NCBI RefSeq assembly: GCF_900604965.1
Contig: NZ_UWPD01000001.1
Location: 434,001-498,000 of the forward strand
DNA: 64,000 nt
Reading direction: 5' to 3'
From: Gordonibacter sp. Marseille-P4307
GTDB lineage: Bacteria > Actinomycetota > Coriobacteriia > Coriobacteriales > Eggerthellaceae
Shown: positions 1-7,927 of the stretch, in pieces
Position numbering within the stretch: the first letter of the stretch is position 1
Layout: each line of letters begins with the position of its first letter
The notes under the pieces: model-generated
Told to the model about the DNA's origin: nothing
Databases searched by the model: none
What the model saw: the letters and a program-made list of their open reading frames with translations, nothing else
Program-made: the position numbers and the translations under genes

Positions 1-57
1 GCGCGGGACAGGAGGATAAGGAGCCGCAAGGAGACCTCGAACCTCGTGTTGAACACT

Positions 58-1026
58 CTATCTGTCTGCACGTGCCCACCCCTCTATCCTGCCGTCGTTG
101 ATGAGGAAATGGCAGACGCCCTTTCGTTGGGAGTTCGAGATTCTGTATCCATCCTTTGCAAGCATCAAATTGGTTGAGTCTATCTGCATCGCCCGATCCA
201 GTACGGTGCGCAGGCATGAGAGGCCACCAGCGTAGTCATCGTCATGGACGCGCTCGTATGTCTCCACGACCTCGGAGTACACCTCGTCTACCAGCTCCAC
301 GAATGGATCCGCCTCAGTCACGTTGTAGATGTCACGCGTGCCGCGTCTTATCGCCTCAGCGGCATAGAAGTCGCCCCGCTGACGACGGAAGTGCCCCTCG
401 CGCTCAGGATAGTCATCGAAGGATTCAACCGTGAAGGAACCGAAACTCAAGCCCTCCGCCTCGGCGTACACGTCCAGAAGCGCCCTGACATACCCGCGCT
501 CCACGGCGGCTATGTCGTCCGGCGGCGCGATAGCGCCCATTGACTGTGCACCCGAATCCTTCTTCTTTTGAGGCTTGACCTTGTTCGGAAGCACGAGGGA
601 TTCCAGATACGCCTCAGCGAGAAACCTCTCGAGGGTTTCCAGCTTGGCAAGGTCGTTAAACTCTGCAATCCGCTCCGGCGGTAGGTTGGAGGCGGCGATA
701 TCGAGCATGATCCTGTAAATCAGGACGTCTTCCTGCCCCGAGAGGATGTGAGGCGCCACTTCCTTCTCGAAGTAGGGAACGATGGTCGCTCTGACCTTCG
801 CGTTATTGTAGTTTGCTCGAATCTTGCTGTGAACGTTCTCCTGCCGCGAAAGTATCCTGCTTGCCGACGTCGGAGTGCATTCGATGAGCTCGCCATTATC
901 CCCTTCAAGGTTCAGGGGCTTTACCACCGCCCCGTAGAGTAAGTCGAAGAGATCCTTCTGCGAGATGAAGCACTCCCATAGCTTCAGCAGATGATTGGCA
1001 TACAAGGCAATGACGTATTCGCTCAT
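58..1026 (-). CDS. hypothetical protein of mobile region, 322 aa
   Basis: I do not recognise this family. The ATG at 1026 was chosen because a strong Shine-Dalgarno (GGAGGGGG, about 1031-1040) sits just upstream; a frame extension to 1053 lacks one. The protein is soluble, with no signal peptide or membrane segment. It begins MSEYVIALY, has a basic stretch near residue 155 (KPQKKK) and an acidic C-terminal half. The N-terminal part contains a conserved-looking block (DLLYGAVVKPLNL followed by TPTSASRILSRQ) of the kind seen in proteins carried by mobile elements or defence loci, but I cannot assign a role. Its promoter carries two direct repeats (1060-1080). It points away from the phage-type genes to its right. 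Confidence 0.75.
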   Translation of the reverse strand: MSEYVIALYANHLLKLWECFISQKDLFDLLYGAVVKPLNLEGDNGELIECTPTSASRILSRQENVHSKIRANYNNAKVRATIVPYFEKEVAPHILSGQEDVLIYRIMLDIAASNLPPERIAEFNDLAKLETLERFLAEAYLESLVLPNKVKPQKKKDSGAQSMGAIAPPDDIAAVERGYVRALLDVYAEAEGLSFGSFTVESFDDYPEREGHFRRQRGDFYAAEAIRRGTRDIYNVTEADPFVELVDEVYSEVVETYERVHDDDYAGGLSCLRTVLDRAMQIDSTNLMLAKDGYRISNSQRKGVCHFLINDGRIEGWARADR

Positions 1027-1059
1027 CTCACCCCCTCCTCGGAAGCTTTGCAAAACCAG

Positions 1060-1080
1060 CTATAAAGCGCCTATAAAGCG
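1060..1080. promoter_or_regulatory. tandem 10-bp direct repeats upstream of the 322-aa gene
   Basis: CTATAAAGCG occurs at 1060-1069 and again at 1071-1080, an 11-bp period, so both copies lie on nearly the same face of the helix. They lie about 35-55 bases upstream of the ATG of the minus-strand gene. On that strand each repeat contains TTTATAG, which resembles a -10 element. This could be a repressor-binding site or overlapping promoters. The region 1081-1370 shows little else except a weak inverted repeat (ATTGGAA 1174-1180 with TTCCAAT 1191-1197) followed by four T residues, a possible terminator. Confidence 0.35.
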
Positions 1081-1370
1081 GCCTGATTACTTCCAGCCCT
1101 CTCCTCCCTAGACTTTTTTAACGTGAACCGCACCGAATCTCGACGCGGAAACGCTGCGCCACGCGGGTTGCGTGATTGGAAGAACCGTAAGTTCCAATTT
1201 TAGCACTGCATGATGCGGATGTCGATATGAAGTGCGCGGACGTGAACATATTGTTCTTGTTACGCAGAGGTTCACGAAATCGAGCATCGTCTCGTCCCCA
1301 AGGCCACGGGGCGCGTTCGCAGGCGATGCCCGGAACAGTCAAGTGAATAGCGTGCCAGCTGCGAACGGCT

Positions 1371-1410
1371 GGTCACCAAGTCGAAGCGGAGCAATCCGCG
1401 CGAGGTGACC
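1371..1410. promoter_or_regulatory. nested inverted repeat upstream of sigma-like gene
   Basis: GGTCACC (1371-1377) pairs with GGTGACC (1404-1410), and between them GCGGA (1386-1390) pairs with TCCGC (1395-1399). The nested arrangement lies about 75 bases upstream of the sigma-like gene start. A further GGTGACCT copy occurs near 1441. It may be an operator or a structured leader; function is not shown by the sequence. Confidence 0.3.
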
Positions 1411-1483
1411 GCCCATGGGCAAAACCGCTGGCTGTCATTTAGGTGACCTCCGCTTCGGCTCTCAAGCCGAACGGAGAAACCTG

Positions 1484-1984
1484 ATGACAAAGCAAGACAA
1501 ACCACGCCGTATCTATCTCAAGTCGACGCGCACCTGGGTCGAGGTCGACGAGGAATTCTACCGCTCCTACATGCGGGAATGCGATGCCACCCGCAAGCGC
1601 ATGCAATACCACGGGCGCTGCGTCTGCCCCAAGAACAAGTTCTGGCTGTGCGACACGGACTGCCCGGCCTGCGAGTTCCGCCGCACGGGCGACACCCTCT
1701 CGCTCGACAGCGAGCCGACCGACAGCGGCTACTCGCTGCTGGACACGCTGGAGGATCCGGCGGCGAGCATCGAGGACATCATCGCCGACTTCGACGAGCT
1801 GTCTCAGCTGCTCCACCGCCTGGGCGAGCTGATGCCCGAGGCCATCAAGGTCGGCATCCTGCGCGAGCAGGGACTCAACGAGTCCTCCATCGCCGCCGAG
1901 CTGGGCATCCCCCGTACCACGCTGCGCTCGCGCCTCGCCAAGGCACGCGAGCAGCTGAGCGAGGAGTACCCGGACATCCTCTAA
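1484..1984 (+). CDS. sigma-70 region-4-like regulator, phage/ICE type
   Basis: A 166-aa protein with a C-terminal helix-turn-helix of the sigma-70 region 4 type (about residues 105-160; GIPRTTLRSRLAKAREQL). Its middle has a Cys-rich segment (GRCVCPKNKFWLCDTDCPAC, about residues 43-62) with five Cys and no sigma region 2 match that I can see. Such short sigma-like proteins are common near the start of DUF2800/DUF2815 modules in prophages and integrative elements of Firmicutes and Coriobacteriia and probably act in element transcription. The ATG at 1484 follows GGAG at a suitable distance; an earlier start at 1415 has no such site. It reads in the same direction as the following phage genes. 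Confidence 0.8.
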   Translation: MTKQDKPRRIYLKSTRTWVEVDEEFYRSYMRECDATRKRMQYHGRCVCPKNKFWLCDTDCPACEFRRTGDTLSLDSEPTDSGYSLLDTLEDPAASIEDIIADFDELSQLLHRLGELMPEAIKVGILREQGLNESSIAAELGIPRTTLRSRLAKAREQLSEEYPDIL

Positions 1985-2106
1985 CCCCCATGGCCCCGGT
2001 TTCCCGCAGGTCGCCGGGGTCTTTTCGGATTTCCCCACGTCGCTTTCGTCAATCCGCGCGCCCCGCCTCCAGGGAAAGGCAAAGGGCGCGACGCAAGGAG
2101 GTGAAC

Positions 2107-2304
2107 ATGCCCACGACCAACAAGAGCCCCGCCCAGGAGGCAGCGGACGTGCTGGCCTCGATCTGCCGAGTGTCGAAACGTCTGGCAGGGCGGCTCGAAG
2201 CCCTCGCAAAGCAATGCCAATCCGAGGAAGGAGGACAAGAACATGACCAACGAACAGCTCATCACCGCCATCCGCGACATCAAGAGCGCCACGAGCTACA
2301 TTGA
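2107..2304 (+). CDS. small phage-type hypothetical protein, 65 aa
   Basis: The ATG at 2107 has an excellent ribosome binding site (AAGGAGGTGAAC). The first 40 residues (MPTTNKSPAQEAADVLASIC then RVSKRLAGRLEALAKQ) form a plausible helical, basic protein. The frame stays open for 62 bases into the next gene, so the last 20 residues are His/Arg-rich and may be a by-product of the overlap. I do not recognise the family. It is probably co-transcribed with the sigma-like gene before it and the DUF2800 module after it. Confidence 0.55.
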   Translation: MPTTNKSPAQEAADVLASICRVSKRLAGRLEALAKQCQSEEGGQEHDQRTAHHRHPRHQERHELH

Positions 2305-2554
2305 CGCGGTGGTCGACCAGGTGATCGGGGCGCTGGGCGGCGAGTCCGTTCAGACGGCAACGCAAGCGCCCGAGCCGCAGCCGCAGCTCAAGCTCGAGGA
2401 CGTGCGCGCAATCCTGGCAGACATGTCCCGCGCGGGGTACACGGCGCAGATCCGCGCCCTGCTCGGCAAGTACGGCGCGGCCAAGCTCTCCGAGGTGGAC
2501 CCGGCGCACTACGCGGCGCTGCTGCAGGACGCGGAGGCAATCGGCCATGAGTAG
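2243..2554 (+). CDS. phage-type hypothetical protein, 103 aa
   Basis: A 103-aa protein with its own strong ribosome binding site (AAGGAGG, about 2228-2234). The C-terminal half (LEDVRAILADMSRAGYTAQI, then RALLGKYGAAKLSEVDP) matches a small conserved protein regularly found just upstream of DUF2800 genes in phages and integrative elements; database names such as rRNA biogenesis protein or DNA ligase for it are not trustworthy. Function is unknown. Its stop overlaps the next gene start by 8 bases, typical of translational coupling. Confidence 0.75.
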   Translation: MTNEQLITAIRDIKSATSYIDAVVDQVIGALGGESVQTATQAPEPQPQLKLEDVRAILADMSRAGYTAQIRALLGKYGAAKLSEVDPAHYAALLQDAEAIGHE

Positions 2555-3581
2555 CCACGCACTTCTCTCCGCATCCTCGGCCTCCCGCCGGATCAACTGC
2601 CCGCCCTCCGCCCGCCTCGCCGAGAAGTACGAGGACAGGGGCAGCTCCTACGCCGCCGAGGGCACCGACGCGCACGCCCTGTGCGAGTACAAGCTGAAGG
2701 CGGCGCTCGGCATGGAGGCATGCCCCGACCCGGTCGTCCTTGTCGAGCAGCGCGTCGACTTCTCGCGCTGGGTGCGGGAGGGCTTCGGCACCGCCGACTG
2801 CATCGTCATCGCGGACGGCACCCTGCAGGTCATCGACTTCAAGTACGGGCTGGGCGTGCTGGTAGCCGCCGAGGCCAACCCGCAGATGATGTGCTATGCG
2901 CTGGGGACGCTTGACGCCTTCGACGGCATCTACGACATCGAGCGCGTGAGGATGACCATCTACCAGCCGCGCCGCGACAACCTCAGCACCGCCGAGCCCC
3001 CCAAGGCAGAGCTGCTGAAATGGGCGGACGAGGTGCTCAAGCCCGCAGCCGACCTGGCCTATGCCGGCGAGGGCAAACCCGCATGCGGCGAGTGGTGCGC
3101 CTTCTGCAAGGCCAAGAGCGCCTGCCGCGCACGAGCCGAGGCCAACCTCGAGCTTGCGCGCCACGAGTTCAGGCTCCCGCCGCTGCTGACCGACGAGGAG
3201 GTCGAGGACATCCTCGCCAAGGTCGACGGCCTGGTCTCGTGGGTGTCCGACATCAAGGAGTACGCCCTGCAGCAGGCCATCGGCGGCAAACAGTGGCACG
3301 GCTTCAAGCTCGTGGAGGGCCGCTCGAACCGCAGGTACGTCAACGACGAAGCGGTCGCCGAGGCCGTCTTGCAGGCGGGCTTCGAGCCCTACGAGCGGAG
3401 GCTCCTCGGCATCACGGCCATGCAGAAGATGCTCGGCAAGGCACGCTTCGACGAGGCCCTCGCCGGCCTCGTGGAGAAGCCGCAGGGCAAGCCCACCCTC
3501 GTGCCGGAAAGCGACAAGCGACCGGCCATGAACAACGCAAAGGAAGACTTCAACGACAACGAAGGAGAACACCATGTCTAA
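2547..3581 (+). CDS. DUF2800 domain protein, PD-(D/E)XK nuclease-like
   Basis: A 344-aa phage-type protein of the DUF2800 family, related to the PD-(D/E)XK (Cas4/RecB-like) nuclease fold. It begins with HALLSASSASRRINCPPSAR, the usual N-terminal signature. The acidic run VIDFKYGLG (about residue 95) fits the D-x-K core of the nuclease. A Cys cluster (CGEWCAFCKAKSAC, about residues 177-190) could bind an iron-sulfur cluster or zinc as in Cas4-like proteins. It probably processes DNA during element replication or recombination together with the DUF2815 protein, whose start overlaps its stop. Length is normal and the frame is intact. Confidence 0.88.
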   Translation: MSSHALLSASSASRRINCPPSARLAEKYEDRGSSYAAEGTDAHALCEYKLKAALGMEACPDPVVLVEQRVDFSRWVREGFGTADCIVIADGTLQVIDFKYGLGVLVAAEANPQMMCYALGTLDAFDGIYDIERVRMTIYQPRRDNLSTAEPPKAELLKWADEVLKPAADLAYAGEGKPACGEWCAFCKAKSACRARAEANLELARHEFRLPPLLTDEEVEDILAKVDGLVSWVSDIKEYALQQAIGGKQWHGFKLVEGRSNRRYVNDEAVAEAVLQAGFEPYERRLLGITAMQKMLGKARFDEALAGLVEKPQGKPTLVPESDKRPAMNNAKEDFNDNEGEHHV

Positions 3582-4146
3582 GAACACCACCGTCAAGAAC
3601 CCCATGAAGGTCATCACCGGCGAGGACATCCGCTGGAGTTACGCCAACGTCTGGGAGCCGAAGTCCATCAACGGCGGCACCCCCAAGTACTCCGTGAGCC
3701 TCATCATCCCGAAGAGCGACACCCGGACGGTCGCCAAGATCAAGGCCGCCATCGAGGCCGCCTACGCTGAAGGGCAGTCCAAGCTCAAGGGCAACTCCAA
3801 GACCGTGCCGCCCCTGACGTCCATCAAGACGCCGCTGCGCGATGGCGACGTGGAGCGCCCGGACGACCCGGCCTACGCCAACTCCTACTTCATCAACGCA
3901 AACTCCGCCACCGCACCCGGCATCGTCGACGCCGACCTCAACCCGGTGCTCAGCCGCTCCAGGGTCTACTCGGGCGTCTACGGTCGCGCGAGCATCAACC
4001 TCTACGCCTTCAACACCAACGGCAACCGTGGCATCGCCTGCGGCCTGAACAACCTGCAGCTCATCCGCGCAGGCGAACCCTTGGGCGGCAAGGCGAGCGC
4101 CGAGAGCGACTTCGCGACCGATGACGATGACGACTTCTTCAACTAG
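3574..4146 (+). CDS. DUF2815 family protein, probable ssDNA-binding
   Basis: A 190-aa DUF2815 protein. The family almost always follows DUF2800 and precedes a phage family A DNA polymerase, as here, and has been regarded as an OB-fold single-strand DNA-binding protein. Visible features are an N-terminal strand-rich region (KYSVSLIIPKSDT) and a very acidic C-terminus (DDDDDFFN), like the partner-binding tail of SSB proteins. The ribosome binding site is GAAGGAG. The start overlaps the DUF2800 stop by 8 bases. Confidence 0.88.
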   Translation: MSKNTTVKNPMKVITGEDIRWSYANVWEPKSINGGTPKYSVSLIIPKSDTRTVAKIKAAIEAAYAEGQSKLKGNSKTVPPLTSIKTPLRDGDVERPDDPAYANSYFINANSATAPGIVDADLNPVLSRSRVYSGVYGRASINLYAFNTNGNRGIACGLNNLQLIRAGEPLGGKASAESDFATDDDDDFFN

Positions 4147-4161
4147 AAGGGACGGCAAGCC

Positions 4162-4332
4162 ATGGAAACGCTCGTTTACGCAGTGCTCGCCCTCATCCTG
4201 GGACTCGAGCTCATCTGGGTCTCGTTCATGCTCTACACCTCGGTCAGGGATGACCGCAGGGACGAGCGCGAGCGCAAGGAGCGCCTCGCCAGGGAGGCCA
4301 AGCGCGAGAAGGCCTTCGAAGCCATGAAATAG
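4162..4332 (+). CDS. small membrane protein, 56 aa
   Basis: A short protein starting METLVYAVLALILGLELIWV: one N-terminal membrane helix (residues 4-26) followed by a highly charged cytoplasmic tail (DDRRDERERKERLAREAKRE). Spacing of 15 bases after the DUF2815 stop and the AAGGGA upstream support translation. It has no recognised family. Small one-helix proteins with charged tails are frequent in this position of integrative elements. Confidence 0.6.
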   Translation: METLVYAVLALILGLELIWVSFMLYTSVRDDRRDERERKERLAREAKREKAFEAMK

Positions 4333-4397
4333 CCGACCTGGCCGGGGTCAGAAGCTCCTGGCTCCGGCCAAGCCCCTAGACAAGCGAGGTGACCTAC

Positions 4398-4589
4398 ATG
4401 GAGCAGATGGTGGAGATGGCGAACCAGCTCATCGCGATCATCGTGGGCTGCACCGCCTTCGCCCTGATCTACGGCACGATCTTCTACTTCCTCGGGTACC
4501 TGATCTTCTCGATCCTCCGGGGGATCCTCAAAGACCTGCAGCCGGTGTTCAGGCGATGGCACCAGTCCCTGAAGAGCGGGAAGAAGTGA
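4398..4589 (+). CDS. small membrane protein, 63 aa
   Basis: The ATG at 4398 follows GAGGTGA at a good distance; an in-frame GTG at 4389 would overlap that site. The protein has one or two hydrophobic segments (LIAIIVGCTAFALIYGTIFY and LGYLIFSILRGIL, residues 10-42) and a basic C-terminus (WHQSLKSGKK). I do not recognise it. It belongs to the same operon-like run as the neighbouring phage genes. A GGCGG-GGGG-CCGCC hairpin (about 4594-4613) follows it. Confidence 0.6.
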   Translation: MEQMVEMANQLIAIIVGCTAFALIYGTIFYFLGYLIFSILRGILKDLQPVFRRWHQSLKSGKK

Positions 4590-4629
4590 CGTCTGGGCGG
4601 CGGGGGCACCATCCCCGCCGCCCTTTCGC

Positions 4630-5051
4630 ATGGAAGGAGTGCTGGCCTTGGAGACGATCAGCATCGACATAGAGACGTACTCCGGCGCGAGCCTGCAGAG
4701 GTGCGGGGTCTACCGCTACGCCGAGGAGCCGGACTTCGAGGTGCTGCTGTTCGCCTACAGCACGGACGGCTCGCCCGTGAGGGTAATCGACCTCGCATGC
4801 GGCGAGGAGATCCCGCAGGAGGTGCTTGCCGCCCTGGCGGACGATTCCGTGACCAAGTGGGCGTTCAACGCGAACTTCGAGCGCGTCTGCCTGTCCCGTT
4901 ACCTGCGGGACCTGGGGCTGGGAGTCGGCGCGGGAAGCGCCGGGGACGCGCGCTATCTGGACCCACGGGGCTGGCGCTGCTCCATGGTCTGGACCGCCAC
5001 GATGGGGCTGCCCCTGTCCCTGGAGAGCGCGGGAGCAGTGCTGGGCATCGA
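4630..5051 (+). pseudogene. phage-type DNA polymerase, N-terminal fragment cut by IS21
   Basis: About 135 residues of the 3'-5' exonuclease domain of a phage family A DNA polymerase: SIDIETYSG carries the DxE motif, followed by CGVYRYAEEPDFEVLLFAYS. In related elements a polymerase of roughly 650 aa follows DUF2815. Here the frame runs into the IS21 terminal sequence at about 5052 and continues with meaningless codons to 5268, so the polymerase domain is missing. The true start may be the TTG at 4648, which has AAGGAG eight bases upstream; the ATG at 4630 lacks a good site. The rest of the gene is not present to the right of the IS. Confidence 0.8.
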
Positions 5052-5130
5052 TGTTAGTGTCAATGTATTTTTCACCGTTTCCGCCAACGCACATCCACCG
5101 TTTGCGCCAACGTACTTTCACCACTTCTGG

Positions 5131-5919
5131 TTAGCTCGCGCCCTCCTTTCCGTCATCCTCTCCGATCGACACGTCCTTCAGTCTGTACGACCTGCCGGTT
5201 ATCTTGACGAGCGTGCAGTGGTGGCACAGGCGGTCCGCGATCGCGCTCGCCGTCACGTTGCTTCCTAAGACGTCGCCCCACCTTCCCACCGGCACGTTCG
5301 TGGTGACTATGGTCGAACGGTCGAGCACATACCTCCTGTTCACGAGCTGGAACAGCAGGTCGGCCCCCTCCTTCCCGACGTCGAGGTACCCGAGCTCGTC
5401 GATGATGAGCAGGCTGCAGTGCTCGTAGAACCGCAGCCTTCGGGAGAGGGTCTCCTTCGCGTACGCGTGCACGAGGTCCCCGACGAGCTTGGAGCAGTCG
5501 GCGAAGTACACCTGCCTGTGGGCGAGCACGGCCTCGTACCCCAGCGCGATCGACAGGTGGCTCTTCCCGACCCCGGGGCTCCCGACGAAGATCACGTTGT
5601 CCCCGATCTCCAGGAAGGACAGCGTCGCGAGCTGCTCGACCGTCCCCCTCGGCACGCTGGGCTGGAACCCCCAGTCGAAGTCGGCGAGGGTCTTTATGTA
5701 GGGGAAGTTGGCCATGCGCACGCGCCTGTCGTCGTCGGCCCTCCTCTTCCCCTCGACCTGCGCGTCAGTGAGCTCGAGGAGCGCCGTCACGAGGTCCTTC
5801 CTGCCGTCCGCCACCAGGCGCACGTACTCGGGCACCGACGAGGCCATCCCGTCGAGGCCGAGCTCCTCGAGGTTGGCGGCGAGCCTGTTGAGGGGGCTGG
5901 CCTGCACCACCGCGCTCAC
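5131..5919 (-). CDS. istB: IS21 helper ATPase IstB
   Basis: A 262-aa AAA+ ATPase that assists the IS21 transposase in target choice and strand transfer. Walker A is GSPGVGKSH (about residues 112-120), Walker B is LLIIDELGYL, and sensor I is TIVTTN. Length is normal for IstB and the frame is intact. The start is a GTG at 5919, overlapping the end of the upstream transposase reading frame, as usual for istAB. Because istA is broken, it probably has no transposase partner encoded in this copy. Confidence 0.9.
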   Translation of the reverse strand: MSAVVQASPLNRLAANLEELGLDGMASSVPEYVRLVADGRKDLVTALLELTDAQVEGKRRADDDRRVRMANFPYIKTLADFDWGFQPSVPRGTVEQLATLSFLEIGDNVIFVGSPGVGKSHLSIALGYEAVLAHRQVYFADCSKLVGDLVHAYAKETLSRRLRFYEHCSLLIIDELGYLDVGKEGADLLFQLVNRRYVLDRSTIVTTNVPVGRWGDVLGSNVTASAIADRLCHHCTLVKITGRSYRLKDVSIGEDDGKEGAS

Positions 5920-6888
5920 AGCGCGCCCCGATTGAGTCTATGAGCCCGAGGTTCGCCAGGGCGGCCTCCTCGATGTCCTCGTCGCCGAACCACCGCTTCC
6001 CCTCCATCACCTCGGCGTAGTGGGACGGGTCGTAGGCGGGCCCTCCGGCCCTGTGGGTCGCGACGAGCCTGCCGTCGACGTAGCAGTCCATGGTGCCGCC
6101 GGGCATGGAGACCACGCGCGCCGGCCGGCCGATGCAGCCCCTCGGGACGGACATGCTCTCGCCATGGGCCGTCACCAGCGTCGTGGACGGGACCTCCCCG
6201 ATCCTGGTGACGTCGCCCATCGCCTCCTCCAGGACGCGCAGGTTGCCGACGGGCGCCAGCGCGTCCTGCGCCCGCCCCGCACGGTGACGAGGGCGGACAT
6301 GTTGTCGGTGAGCCACTCGCGGGGCACGCCGCCGATCCTGACGATGGTCTCGTACATGCACCTCACCAGGTCGTCGGTCGTAAGGGTGTTCGACCGGATG
6401 AACACGTGGCGCCTGGAGTAGCCCAGGGTCGCGGAGTACGCGTTGAACTCGCAGACCTCCCCGTTGCGGTCCGCCATCCGGATCCCCTCCTTCCAGTCGA
6501 ACTGGAGCTGCAGGCCCGGCGGGGTCTCGAACCTGGGGTGCGGCTCGGGTCCGGAGGCGGGCCCTATGGCGATCCCGTTCCTGCGCATGAAGTACGTGAA
6601 GGCGTTGTAGCCCGCGAGTCCCTCGTCCGGGTAGCGGTGGAGCAGCCACTCGTGGATGCCCTTCTTCGTCACGCCCGGTAGGAGCCCCTTCGCGGCGATC
6701 TCGTCCAGGTGGCCGTCGAACGACCCGGCCCTGAACGCCCTGCCGTCGCTCGGCACGCAGCCCTCCGCTCTCCAATGCGACGCGACGGTGTGCCTGTCCA
6801 TCCCGTACCTCCTCGCGATCTCGCTGAAGTTGGGCTTGATGCCCGATTCCTTGTACATGGTCAACTCTTCGATCAGGTTTCCTGGCAT
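5920..6888 (-). pseudogene. istA: IS21 transposase IstA, internal deletion and frameshift
   Basis: The N-terminal part starts at ATG 6888 (site GGAAGGGG) and reads to about 6275: helix-turn-helix (FSEIARRYGMDRHTVASHWR), then the first catalytic Asp (LQFDWKEG) and second (EWLTDNMSAL). It then jumps frame to a C-terminal part (about 6275-5920) beginning NLRVLEEAMGDV and including VPRGCIGRPARVVSMPGGTM. IstA is normally near 500 aa. The roughly 120-150 residues that should lie between, including the third catalytic residue Glu, are missing, and the two halves are out of frame. The C-terminal frame also runs on into istB without a stop. The transposase is almost certainly inactive. Confidence 0.82.
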
Positions 6889-7048
6889 GGTGGGCCCCTT
6901 CCGTCTCCTGCGGTGCATGCAAGAAGCGCAGGGCCCCGACCCGTTGGTCGAATCGGTGAAAGTACGTTGGTTGGAATGGCGCGAATACGTTGGCGCATCC
7001 GGCGCTTATACGCTGGTGGAAATGGTTGTTTTTACATTAGTCCTAACA

Positions 7049-7447
7049 GGGGCTTTCCTTCTCTTGGTCGTAGATGCGGACCTCGTCGAAGTTGCAGGTG
7101 AGAACCCAGCGCGGGCGCACGGAAAACGGCAGGTTGTTCGCGTACCAGAGCGCCTGCTGGTAGGGTGTTTCTGCCCCCGCCTTCTTGCTGCGCACGGTGG
7201 CCTCGTCGAGCGAGATCCCGCGCCCCTTCTGCTCGATCAGGATGCCCATGTCCTCGTAGAACACGTCGATCTTGCGGCCGCGCACCTTGCGCTCGAACTG
7301 CAGGACGTGGGTGGCGTTGGGGATGCCCAGAACCTCCTCGAGCAGCTGGATCCAGAACGAGCGCGACTGCTCCTCCTCGTTGCCCGGCTCCGCCCGCCAA
7401 CGCTCCACGAACGCCCGCGACGCCGCCTTCTGCTGAACCTGGTTCAT
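7049..7447 (-). pseudogene. MmeI-like restriction-methyltransferase, N-terminal fragment
   Basis: About 130 residues starting MNQVQQKAASRAFVERW (ATG 7447, site GCGGAG). The segment KIDVFYEDMGILIEQKG holds the D...ExK nuclease motif seen at the N-terminus of MmeI/type IIL restriction enzymes, and GAETPYQQALWYANNLP also fits. Complete members exceed 900 aa and add a DNA methyltransferase. The frame is cut at 7048 by the IS21 end, so methyltransferase and target-recognition domains are lost. The nuclease domain might still be made as a short fragment, but is unlikely to function. An in-frame extension upstream to 7615 lacks a good start site. Confidence 0.72.
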
Positions 7448-7465
7448 CGTCTCCGCCTCTTCGTT

Positions 7466-7510
7466 GGCTGTGACGGTTGCGGGGGTTACCCGCCTGGAAC
7501 CGTCACAGCC
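7466..7510. repeat. 13-bp inverted repeat upstream of MmeI-like fragment
   Basis: GGCTGTGACGGTT (7466-7478) is exactly inverted at 7498-7510 with a 19-base spacer; another partial copy (GCAACCGTCA) follows at about 7514-7523. It lies just upstream of the truncated gene, in 7448-7659, where I see no gene. It may be an operator or element-end repeat. Confidence 0.5.
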
Positions 7511-7659
7511 GTCGCAACCGTCATTCGCCCATGGTCTTTCGGCCTCGTCCTGGGAAATGATAGACCAGCGAACAGCGCTTAACTGTTCGCGATAAGCAGT
7601 TTCTTTTGGCATCACTGCCCAAGTTATTCTGCTCAGTATTTATGAGAAAAGGCTCACCT

Positions 7660-7699
7660 AAAACAAAGCAGGTCAGAAGATTTAACCTTCTAACCTGCT
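7660..7699 (-). terminator. rho-independent terminator of tRNA-fMet
   Basis: Read on the minus strand, AGCAGGT-TA-GAAG pairs with CTTC-TG-ACCTGCT (7667-7699), followed by TTTGTTTTA. It begins 9 bases beyond the tRNA CCA end. Confidence 0.8.
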
Positions 7700-7707
7700 G
7701 AAACTCT

Positions 7708-7785
<78 letters not shown>

Positions 7786-7927
7786 CTATGTGTGGCTGAT
7801 TCGTGCAAACCAGCGAAGAGACACTTTATCACCAACGGCGCGATCATTCAAACAAAAGCGGCTTTACCCTCAAAGCTTCACAATTACCGATGCGCGCATC
7901 GCCCGAAACATCTTCCCGAAAGAAGCC

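Larger units (their letters stand above)
5052..7048. mobile_element. IS21-family insertion sequence, about 2.0 kb
   Basis: The ends are inverted: TGTTAGTGTCAATG at 5052 and, read on the minus strand from 7048, TGTTAGGACTAATG. Internal terminal repeats also match: CCAACGTACTTTCACC (5107-5122) has an exact inverted copy at 6955-6970, and further partial copies lie at both ends, as in IS21 multiple-repeat termini. It carries istB (intact) and istA (deleted). The flanks read GGCATCGA on the left and GGGGCTTT on the right, so the 4-8 bp target duplication typical of IS21 is absent. Confidence 0.88.

Noticed and set aside
1439-2596. 385-codon minus-strand frame across the sigma-like gene and its neighbours
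   Set aside because: Opposes three genes that have good ribosome sites; low-complexity Arg/Leu/Ala content.
5765-6922. 385-codon minus-strand frame in the IS element as a complete transposase
   Set aside because: Only its middle third matches IstA; the start is out of frame with the real IstA N-terminus and the end is istB in another frame.
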